This document shows positions 17,380 through 24,441 of a stretch of DNA of 60,052 bases, in pieces. The translations under genes were made by a program, and so were the position numbers. This stretch comes from Acidobacteriota bacterium (lineage in GTDB: Bacteria > Acidobacteriota > Terriglobia > UBA7540). Under the pieces are notes generated by a model, which saw only the letters and a list, made by a program, of their open reading frames with translations, did no database searches and was not told the DNA's origin. Position 1 is the first letter of the stretch. The number at the start of each line of letters is the position of its first letter. The DNA lies in assembly GCA_021838785.1 (NCBI GenBank), contig JAKCCV010000022.1, positions 1-60,052 of the forward strand, given 5' to 3'.

Positions 17380-18006
17380 GTGCAATTCTTGACCGCTGAT
17401 GCCGACGGATTCGACCGCCAAGTTCTGCTGCCGCCTGAACTGAAAATTGGCCAGGTCCGCGAGGCGATTGACTACATCGAACGCGAAATGGGGGATCTGA
17501 TCGAGGTCTATTTCGAGCAGACAAACGTCTTTAGCGGGCTGGTGGGAATTTTTGGCGCGCGCGCCCTCCATGCGCTGAGTCCTTATAAGAAGCACAAGCA
17601 TCCCGACGTGGCCCAACAACGCTTTCCAGATCTCTCGCTCGGCGGAAAGCCGAATCCTCCGCCGGAACACGCGCTGGAATCAAAGGGCACTACGCGCCCG
17701 TGGGCCTTGCAGTCGCATTACAACCATGCCGGGTGGTATATCGTCTGGCGTTACCTTGTTGACCCAACCGAAACGATCAAGGCGGGACGCAAGGTCGTCA
17801 TCTGGCGCGTGGACGTAGCCTTTCTGGGAGAAGACGACTGGAAATACGAAGGCAGCAAAGCGGCAGAGGGCCGCGGCGGCCGGACGCACACCTTCGGCAT
17901 CAAGCTCCCGGCCTCGCGCTTCGCTCGCGCCATTCTGTATCAACATCCCAAAATCGTCCTCCGCCAGGGCAGGCCGACATTGGCGAATGGAGAAGACCAG
18001 ACATGA
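17380..18006 (+). CDS. Type II restriction endonuclease, PD-(D/E)XK type
   Basis: A 208-residue product beginning at a GTG. The core reads FPDLSLGGK...ALESKGTTRPW, giving D84, E100 and K102: a PD-(D/E)XK nuclease motif. Following residues (HYNHAGWYIVWRYLVDPT, KVVIWRVDVAFLGEDDW) have the compact beta-rich pattern of type II enzymes. Position after a methyltransferase makes it the likely cognate restriction enzyme. Recognition sequence unknown; I cannot assign an isoschizomer. Its stop overlaps the next short ORF by ATGA. Confidence 0.78.
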   Translation: MQFLTADADGFDRQVLLPPELKIGQVREAIDYIEREMGDLIEVYFEQTNVFSGLVGIFGARALHALSPYKKHKHPDVAQQRFPDLSLGGKPNPPPEHALESKGTTRPWALQSHYNHAGWYIVWRYLVDPTETIKAGRKVVIWRVDVAFLGEDDWKYEGSKAAEGRGGRTHTFGIKLPASRFARAILYQHPKIVLRQGRPTLANGEDQT

Positions 18007-18185
18007 CCGCCGCCGCCGCCGGTTTCCACGAGCCGAAGGACTTTCCCGGCCGCTATCCGCGCCTGCAAATCCTGACCATCGCGGAGCTTTTGACCGGAAA
18101 GAAAATTCTGTTTCCCGAGCACCGCGTGGAAACCTTCGCCAGAGCAGAGAGGAAAACGAAGCATGAGCAGGAAGGGCTGTTTTAG
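18003..18185 (+). CDS. Short ORF coupled to the restriction gene
   Basis: A 60-residue product overlapping the restriction gene stop (ATGA). It contains YPRLQILTIAELLTGKKILFPEHRVETFARAERKTK. I recall YPRLQILTIxELLxGK in the C-terminal tails of larger DNA-methylase proteins, so this could be a detached tail domain or remnant. Alternatively it may be a small accessory protein of this R-M system. No ribosome site beyond the coupling is evident. Confidence 0.5.
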   Translation: MTAAAAGFHEPKDFPGRYPRLQILTIAELLTGKKILFPEHRVETFARAERKTKHEQEGLF

Positions 18186-18347
18186 GGGAGCGGTGCTTTG
18201 GAGTGCGGCGCCTCGGCGCCGCTTTCCGAGGCGGCAGGGAGCTGCCGCAAACTGGAAGACGGCGAAGCGGGAGCAGGCTCTGCGCTCCAGAAAGCTGGCT
18301 GAATTATTCGGCGGACCTCGAATGGGGATTGCAAAACATAGCTGTAG

Positions 18348-18402
18348 CGCCGGTCCCGCAGGGCGGGACCGGCGATGTCGCCGCTCATAGAGCGGCGCGA
18401 CA
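18348..18402. repeat. Two adjacent GC-rich hairpins at the R-M/kdpC junction
   Basis: The first (18348-18374) has perfect 12-bp arms CGCCGGTCCCGC and GCGGGACCGGCG around a 3-base loop. The second (about 18375-18402) has TGTCGCCGCT and AGCGGCGCGACA around CATAG with a small bulge. No poly-T follows, so these look like REP-type intergenic palindromes rather than terminators. They lie just upstream of kdpC and may mark an insertion hotspot or shape kdpC mRNA. Confidence 0.7.
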
Positions 18403-18449
18403 GGAAGAGCGGCGGTACAAAGGGCGGTCCAGCAAAGGGAGGAGGATTC

Positions 18450-19022
18450 ATGTGGCGACAACTGGCACCGGCGTTGCGCGCGATGGTGTTTTTCACGCTG
18501 CTGACGGGTTTGATTTATCCCGGGGTGATGACGGCTTTGTGTCAGGCGCTGTTTCCGCGGCAAGCGAACGGCAGCCTGGTCAAAGTCCGTGGGCGGATTG
18601 TCGGCTCGGCGTTGATTGGGCAGAAGTTTACCCAGCCGCAATATTTCCATCCGCGGCCGTCGGCTTCGAACTACGACGCGAGCGCGTCGGCGGCGTCGAA
18701 TGACGGGCCGACGAGTGAGGCATTGGTGGAGCGAGTCAAGGCGGCCATCGCCCAATTTCGCAAGGACAATCCTGATTATTCCGGCCCGATTCCCTCGGAC
18801 CTGGTGACGGCGTCGGCGAGCGGGCTCGATCCGGACATCAGCGTCGCATCGGCCGAAGCCCAGGCGGCGCGGGTGGCTGCGGCGCGCGGCGTTTCCGTAG
18901 CGCAGGTTCGCGCGTTGATCCGGCAACAGGTTGAGCGCCCCACGCTGGGATTTTTGGGGCCGCCGCGCGTCAATGTGCTGGCGCTTAATTTGGCTCTCGA
19001 TCGCAGATTTCCGCGTCCGTAG
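18450..19022 (+). CDS. kdpC: Potassium-transporting ATPase subunit KdpC
   Basis: KdpC is the peripheral subunit of KdpFABC (190 residues). It has an N-terminal helix (ALRAMVFFTLLTGLIYPGVMTALCQALFP), then GSALIGQKFTQPQYFHPRPSA, the DGPTSEALVERV segment and the signature SGLDPDISVASAEAQAARVAAARG, ending with VNVLALNLALDRRF. The ATG at 18450 follows a strong GGGAGGAGG. It is separated from kdpB by nearly 2.2 kb of R-M DNA, so its expression must come through that insertion or from a local promoter. Protein looks intact. Confidence 0.95.
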   Translation: MWRQLAPALRAMVFFTLLTGLIYPGVMTALCQALFPRQANGSLVKVRGRIVGSALIGQKFTQPQYFHPRPSASNYDASASAASNDGPTSEALVERVKAAIAQFRKDNPDYSGPIPSDLVTASASGLDPDISVASAEAQAARVAAARGVSVAQVRALIRQQVERPTLGFLGPPRVNVLALNLALDRRFPRP

Positions 19023-19060
19023 CGGCGCGGAGCCATGCGCCGGAGGCCATGAATTCCGGC

Positions 19061-19270
19061 TTACTTCAGGCGAATCTCCAGTGATTTTTTGACCTGGCTG
19101 ATGGCAATTTTATCCTCGCGCGCCAGCCAGCCGACGGCCAGCTCGACCAGCGGGCCGGCGCCGTTGATTTTCTTCTTGAGACCGGACAGGGTGTGCGGGC
19201 CTTCGTCGTGGAGCGCATGCCACACCTTCCCGGCGGTTTCTCCGACTGCTTGTGTCAGTTCCATAGACAT
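19061..19270 (-). CDS. Winged helix-turn-helix protein, DUF2582 family
   Basis: A 69-residue product (MSMELTQAVGETAGKVWHAL...) with the pattern of the DUF2582 winged-helix family: GETAGKVWHALHDEGPHTLSGLKKKI, then LVELAVGWLAREDKIAI. It probably binds DNA or protein, but targets are unknown. Start at the ATG at 19270 or, with better spacing to AGAAGGGAG, the second ATG at 19264. It is convergent with kdpC and divergent from recG. Confidence 0.82.
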   Translation of the reverse strand: MSMELTQAVGETAGKVWHALHDEGPHTLSGLKKKINGAGPLVELAVGWLAREDKIAISQVKKSLEIRLK

Positions 19271-19629
19271 CTCCCTTCTCGCTTGTTGCTATCCGCAGCA
19301 AAATTCGGGCAGCCGTCCGCGAACGGCCCGGGCGGCCTGCCGAGCGTCACCTCGACGGGACGGGGAGCCTCGCTCGCGCAGGACGCCTCGCCGTCGCCCC
19401 AGAAGATTGGATTAGTTGCTCACGTTTTATTTTCGCTCAATTTGGCCGGCGTGGGAACCGAAAAGTTATTATCGGTTATGGAAAAATTTGTTATAGGTCG
19501 CGGAGCCGACCTCGGTTGAGCTGCGGTGACCGAACGGAGCAGCCGAAGGTTGGCGGACGAGCTCCCGCTAAGGCCACGAATTTTCTAAACTCGCCGCAAT
19601 GGTCAGGATATGATAAAGAAACCAACGCA
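19271..19629. other. Divergent intergenic region between the DUF2582 gene and recG
   Basis: About 360 bases. The recG frame is open back to 19516 but the extension lacks homology, so this part is treated as leader. AT-richer stretches near 19460-19498 (GTTATTATCGG, TTTGTTATAGG) could hold the recG promoter. Nothing else is recognised. Confidence 0.4.
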
Positions 19630-21759
19630 ATGCCCGCGCAAAAATTGACGCTGACCTCAGAGCTAAAAAATCTTGCCGGCGTCGGCCCGGCGCGAGCCGA
19701 GCTGTTGGCCACGCGCGGGCTGCGGACGGTTGAAGACCTGCTGTATTACGCCCCGTTTCGCTACGAAGACCGCACTCGCCTTACCGCCGTTCGCGACCTC
19801 ATGCCCGGCCAGACCGCCACGCTGTTGGTGAAGGTCCTGACGGCGGGTCTGGTGCGCACGCGGCGCGGGCTCTACATCTATGATCTTGCCGCCGTGGACG
19901 ACAGCCGGCCGGGCGCGCAGGGCTTGATTCGGTGCAAGTGGTTCAACGCCGCTTATCTGGAGCGGGCGAAAATCTTTCGGCCCGGGCAGCGCGTCTTTTT
20001 TTACGGCAAGGTGGAGCGGGACCCGTTCGGCCACGGCAACCTGCAGATGATCCAGCCGCAGTACGAAATCCTGACGGAAGAAAAAAGCGATTCGCTCGAA
20101 GTCGGGCGCGTGGTGCCGATTTACGAAGCAGTGGGAAGGCTCGGCAGCCGGGCGGTGCGGCGGCTGATGTGGACGGCGTTGGCCGCGGTGGGCCAGGACA
20201 TCGCGGACCGCTTGCCGGCGTCAGTGCGCAACAAAAATCGGCTGATGGACGGTCCTTCTGCCTTGCGGCGGCTGCACTTCCCCGATGCCGACGCCTCGCC
20301 CGAAGAGCTGGCGCGCTTTCGCACCCCGGCTCAAGTGCGGATGATCTTCGAGGAGTTTTTCCATCTCCAGGCGCGGCTGGCCTTGCAGCGGCGCCAGGCG
20401 CACGCCAAGCCGGGGATCGCGTTTGCGGTGACGCCCGAGGCGCGCGAGGCGATTAAAAAAATTCTTCCCTTCCACCCGACGGCGGCGCAGAAGCGGGTGC
20501 TGAAGGAAATTGTGGAAGATATGCGGTCGCCACGGCCCATGAATCGTCTGCTGCAAGGCGACGTCGGTTCGGGCAAAACCATTGTTGCTCTTCAGGCGGC
20601 GATTCTTGCCATGGTCAACGGCGCGCAGGTGGCGCTGATGGCGCCGACGGAAATTCTGGCCACGCAGCATTATCTGTTTGTAAAACAACTGCTGGGTCCG
20701 CTGCCCTTCACGGCCGATTGGTTGATTAGCGGGCGCAAAGCCTCGGAAAAGCGCGAAATCAAACGGCGGCTGGCGGGCGGCGAGCTGAACCTGGTGGTGG
20801 GCACGCACGCCTTGCTGGAGGGCGACGTGGAATTTGCGCGGCTGGGGCTGGTGATTGTGGATGAGCAACACCGCTTCGGCGTGATGCAGCGCTATCAATT
20901 GATTTCGAAGGGAGTTTCTCCGGACGTGCTGGTGATGACGGCGACGCCCATCCCGCGCACGCTGGCGCTGACGCTCTACGGCGATTTGGATTTTTCGGTC
21001 ATTGATGAGTTGCCGCCGCATCGCTCCCCCATCGAGACCCGTCGGTTGACCGAGGCGGAGCGCGCCACGGCCTTTGAAATGATGCGCGCCCGGCTGCGGC
21101 AAGGGGAGCAGGCGTATGTGGTCTATCCGATTATTGAAGAATCCGAAAACTCGGACCTTCGGCCCGCCGTCCGAATGTACGAGCATCTGGCGCGCAACGT
21201 GTTCCCGGAGTTTCGGGTGGGCTTGCTGCACGGGCGCCTGGCCAGCGCGGAGAAGGAGGAAGTGATGCTGCGGTTCAAACGCGGCGAGATCCAAGTTCTG
21301 GTTTCGACGACCGTCGTGGAAGTGGGCGTGGACGTTCCGAACGCCACCATGATGCTCATCGAACACGCCGACCGCTTTGGCTTGGCGCAGCTTCATCAGC
21401 TTCGCGGCCGCATTGGGCGCGGGCCTAAGCCCTCGCTCTGCTTGCTCTTAACCGCCGACGCCCCCAGCGAAATCGCCGAAGAGCGGCTGCGCGCCCTGGT
21501 GGAAACCACGGACGGCTTCCGCATCGCGGAAATGGATCTGAAGCTGCGCGGGCCGGGTGAATTTTTCGGCACGCGCCAATCCGGCTTGCCCGCCTTTCGC
21601 ATCAGCAACCTGCTCCGCGATCAGGAGATTCTTGAATGGGCCAAGCGCGAGGCGACGGCGTTCCTTGAGCATCCCGCCTCCGAAGAAGAACGGGAGGCCT
21701 ATCTGCGCTTTTTGCGCAATGAGTGGCCGCGCCGCTACGGCCTGGCCCGCGTGGCCTGA
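19630..21759 (+). CDS. recG: ATP-dependent DNA helicase RecG
   Basis: RecG remodels stalled replication forks and branched DNA. The 709-residue product starts with a wedge/OB domain (LKNLAGVGPARAELLATRGLRTVEDLLYYAPFRYEDR), followed by helicase motifs: LLQGDVGSGKTIVALQAA (Walker A), VDEQHRFGVMQR (DExH-type), VMTATPIPRTLALTLYGDLD (III), LLHGRLASAEKEEVMLRFKRGEIQVLVSTTVVEVGVDVPNA, and HQLRGRIGRGPKPSLCLLL (VI). The ATG at 19630 is chosen because homology begins there. Length is typical. The gap to rsmD is about 145 bases. Confidence 0.96.
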   Translation: MPAQKLTLTSELKNLAGVGPARAELLATRGLRTVEDLLYYAPFRYEDRTRLTAVRDLMPGQTATLLVKVLTAGLVRTRRGLYIYDLAAVDDSRPGAQGLIRCKWFNAAYLERAKIFRPGQRVFFYGKVERDPFGHGNLQMIQPQYEILTEEKSDSLEVGRVVPIYEAVGRLGSRAVRRLMWTALAAVGQDIADRLPASVRNKNRLMDGPSALRRLHFPDADASPEELARFRTPAQVRMIFEEFFHLQARLALQRRQAHAKPGIAFAVTPEAREAIKKILPFHPTAAQKRVLKEIVEDMRSPRPMNRLLQGDVGSGKTIVALQAAILAMVNGAQVALMAPTEILATQHYLFVKQLLGPLPFTADWLISGRKASEKREIKRRLAGGELNLVVGTHALLEGDVEFARLGLVIVDEQHRFGVMQRYQLISKGVSPDVLVMTATPIPRTLALTLYGDLDFSVIDELPPHRSPIETRRLTEAERATAFEMMRARLRQGEQAYVVYPIIEESENSDLRPAVRMYEHLARNVFPEFRVGLLHGRLASAEKEEVMLRFKRGEIQVLVSTTVVEVGVDVPNATMMLIEHADRFGLAQLHQLRGRIGRGPKPSLCLLLTADAPSEIAEERLRALVETTDGFRIAEMDLKLRGPGEFFGTRQSGLPAFRISNLLRDQEILEWAKREATAFLEHPASEEEREAYLRFLRNEWPRRYGLARVA

Positions 21760-21904
21760 ACGCGTCTCAACGTTTCGGCTGTTCCATCCCGCACGAGGGA
21801 CGCAAATTCTTGACTCATCCGGGCCGGCGAAGTTTGCGCTATGCTTTGAAGGGCGAGAGGAGGCCGCCGCGGGCTGGCGGTGGCTTGCTTCGCACCCGCT
21901 GACA

Positions 21905-22555
21905 ATGCGCATCATTGCCGGGACGTATCGAGGATTGCGGCTCAAGGCGCCCAAGCACGGCCGTTTGCGGCCGACCTCGGATCAATTGCGCGAGACGTTG
22001 TTTGACGTGCTGGGGCCGAGCGTCCAAGGCACGCAGTTTTTGGACGCCTACGCGGGTTCGGGGGCCGTGGGATTGGAGGCGATGAGCCGCGGCGCCGCGG
22101 AGGTGGTCTTCATTGAGCATCACCGCGCCGCGACGGAGGCGATTCGCCAGAACCTGGCGAGCCTTGGCGTTGAGTCGGGCTGGCGGGTGCTGCATGGCAC
22201 GGTGGCGAGGGGTTTGGAGCGTTTGCAGAACGAGGGCGCTCGCTTCCATTTCATCTTTCTCGACCCGCCCTATGAGGAGATTCGCGAATACCATCACGTT
22301 TTGCGGCAGATCGGCCGAGGGCGGTTGCTTTTGCCGGACGGTCTGCTGATTGCGGAGCACTCGCGCCGCGTGCGGCTGGAAGAGCATTACGGCGCGCTCC
22401 GACGGCGGCGCAGCGTTCGGCACGGCGACGCGCAACTGGAGTTCTACGGGTTGTCGGCGCCCGGCCCGACGGGCGATACCGAAGACACCGCGCGCGCCCA
22501 GGGGCTGCGCGAGCGGCTAAATTCGAGCGAGCTTGACTTCAGCCCGCCTAAATGA
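21905..22555 (+). CDS. rsmD: 16S rRNA (guanine966-N2)-methyltransferase RsmD
   Basis: The 216-residue product begins MRIIAGTYRGLRLKAPKHG and continues RPTSDQLRETLFDVL, the RsmD N-terminal signature. The SAM-binding FLDAYAGSGAVGLEAMSRGA and catalytic FLDPPYEE motifs are intact. RsmD methylates G966 of 16S rRNA during small-subunit assembly. The C-terminal 35 residues (GPTGDTEDTARAQG...) run past the usual end and look like unstructured extension. The longer frame from 21557 overlaps recG and is not used. Confidence 0.93.
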   Translation: MRIIAGTYRGLRLKAPKHGRLRPTSDQLRETLFDVLGPSVQGTQFLDAYAGSGAVGLEAMSRGAAEVVFIEHHRAATEAIRQNLASLGVESGWRVLHGTVARGLERLQNEGARFHFIFLDPPYEEIREYHHVLRQIGRGRLLLPDGLLIAEHSRRVRLEEHYGALRRRRSVRHGDAQLEFYGLSAPGPTGDTEDTARAQGLRERLNSSELDFSPPK

Positions 22556-22627
22556 TATTGGTGACACACGACGATCGTCGAGCAGGCGGGCGTTGACCTA
22601 TAAGGTTTGGAAAAGAGGAAACCCAGC

Positions 22628-23998
22628 GTGCCCCGGACAGTTCTGATTGCTGACGACAGCCCGACCATTCAACGGCGGGCCAGCGGAATCCTGACCGGTG
22701 AAGGCTGGGAAGTGGTGACGGTCTCGAACGGCGTGGCCGCCATCAAAAAGCTGCCCAGTCTGAAGCCCTTGGTCGCGCTGGCGGATGTGTCCATGCCGGG
22801 CCGGGATGGTTACGAGGTCTGCCAGTTTATCAAGCAGTCGCCCGAACTGAAGCATGTGCCCGTGGCGCTGATTTTCAGCGATGACGATCCCTATGAAGAG
22901 GGTCGCGCGGCGCAGGCGGGCGCCGACGGCAGAATCCGCAAGCCGTTCGATGCCGAGGAGCTGGTTAATATCGTGAACCGGCTGGCGGAGCGCGCCGAAG
23001 CAGAGGCGGCGGCTCGACCGGTGTCGCCTGCCGCGCCCCGTGTGGCCGAGCCGCACGAACCGGAAGCGGCTTTTCAAGAACCTCCTGAAGCGCCGCCGGT
23101 CAGCGAAGCGAACGCCGCCCCGGTGCCGGAAGGAATCGCCTTTGACCAATTCGTGACGGAGGAATCCGCAGAGAGCCCGTTGCAAGAGCCCGCCTCGGCG
23201 GCGGAACTGGAACTGGAATTGGGCCCGGCGCCGGCGGGCTTCGAAGAGCCTGTCGCGCCACCGGCCACCGAAACTGAAAGCGCGCCCATCGTGTCGCGTG
23301 AGCCTGTGGCCTCGGTCGAGCCGGAGCTAGTGGAGGGCATTTCCGAACCGGCGGAAATCGAACACGAAGCAGAGCACGTCCATCCGCACGCCGACGAGCG
23401 CGCCCACCCCACCTTTTTCCATGCTCCCGAGGAGATTGCGGAACCGGTTCTCTCCGATGCCGAGGAGTTGACTGCGGCGGAGCCTTCGCTCACAGACTCG
23501 GAACCGCAAGCTGCTGAAGTTGCCCCTCCCGAGTCGCAACCCGTGCCCTCTCTCACGCCGGAGGCGCTCGAGGCCATTGACGAAACCCCGATGATTCCTC
23601 CCGAAACCGCCGTCCCCAGCCCATCGGAAATTGAGACGGCTGAGCAACCCGAACCCGTTGTCGCCGAGACGCCGCCGGAAGCACCCGCCGAGGTTGAGCG
23701 TGAACCCGAGCCACCGGCGATGGGTTATTCGATGCCGGAAGCTGCTGAAGCCGGTTCCAGTTCGCCGCTTGATTCCCCGCCCGTCGCGGCGGCCGAGTTG
23801 CCCGCTGAATCAGCACCCTCGGTCGCAGCGCCGGAAGCCGCGACAGCGGCCTCCCCGACGCCTCTTGATGCGAGCCAAATTCTGGCGGTGGTGCGCCGCG
23901 TCGTCATTAAGATGTCGCCTCCTGCCTTGCCCGCCTCCGCCGTTGAAGAGGTCACGCGGCGCATTGCGGATGAAGTCATCGCCGAACTGAAGCCTTAG
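22628..23998 (+). CDS. Response regulator with long acidic Pro/Glu/Ala-rich tail
   Basis: Starts at a GTG at 22628 with AGAGGAA about eight bases upstream (TTG at 22607 also open). Residues 1-120 form a receiver domain: VLIADDSPTIQRRA, phosphoacceptor D53 in ALADVSMPGRDGYEVC, and IRKPFDAEEL with the conserved Lys. Residues about 130-410 are a low-complexity Pro/Glu/Ala region, probably disordered. The last 40 residues (ILAVVRRVVIKMSPPALPASAVEEVTRRIADEVIAELKP) are again ordered. No DNA-binding domain is present. It may be a scaffold or single-domain adaptor; partners unknown. Confidence 0.85.
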   Translation: MPRTVLIADDSPTIQRRASGILTGEGWEVVTVSNGVAAIKKLPSLKPLVALADVSMPGRDGYEVCQFIKQSPELKHVPVALIFSDDDPYEEGRAAQAGADGRIRKPFDAEELVNIVNRLAERAEAEAAARPVSPAAPRVAEPHEPEAAFQEPPEAPPVSEANAAPVPEGIAFDQFVTEESAESPLQEPASAAELELELGPAPAGFEEPVAPPATETESAPIVSREPVASVEPELVEGISEPAEIEHEAEHVHPHADERAHPTFFHAPEEIAEPVLSDAEELTAAEPSLTDSEPQAAEVAPPESQPVPSLTPEALEAIDETPMIPPETAVPSPSEIETAEQPEPVVAETPPEAPAEVEREPEPPAMGYSMPEAAEAGSSSPLDSPPVAAAELPAESAPSVAAPEAATAASPTPLDASQILAVVRRVVIKMSPPALPASAVEEVTRRIADEVIAELKP

Positions 23999-24441
23999 AT
24001 GTATTCCCCGGTACCCAACCGGGCAGGCTGTCCCAGGCAAGACATCCCCACGAAAATCGTTGTGACGCGAGCGTCTGGCTGTGCAAGAAAATTTGTTCCG
24101 CACGGGGTTGATTGGCAGGTACAACTCTTAGATGTTAGACGTTGGCACGTGCTGGGAGGTTTCAGGAATTAAAAAATTTCTCTTGACATGCTGATAGTGA
24201 GGGGCTATAAGTGTGCTCATTCCGAGCGACTGTTGTGCGGCCGTTTCGGGAACTGGTTCCACTTAGCGTCGAGTCGCATTTGGGTTTCGGAGGGCGCGGG
24301 ATTGGTCCTCACTCTGCGGAATGCGCAGGGGACTTGAGCCTCGCGAGCAGGGCTAGGGGATGAACTCGAAAGTTTCACAGAGTAGGCAGGCCAGGTTCAC
24401 GGGGTCAAGGGACAAAACGACTTAACGCAAGGAGGCAAGTC
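23999..24441. other. Intergenic region and long leader of the TonB receptor gene
   Basis: About 440 bases. A strong promoter at 24183-24211 leaves roughly 220 bases of untranslated leader before the ATG at 24442. The leader has no recognised riboswitch. AAGGAGG is present just before the start codon. Confidence 0.5.
24183..24211 (+). promoter_or_regulatory. Sigma-70-type promoter of the TonB receptor gene
   Basis: TTGACA (24183-24188), 17-base spacer, TATAAG (24206-24211). It is preceded by an A/T tract (AATTAAAAAATTTC) that could act as an UP element. It drives the TonB-dependent receptor gene. Confidence 0.75.
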
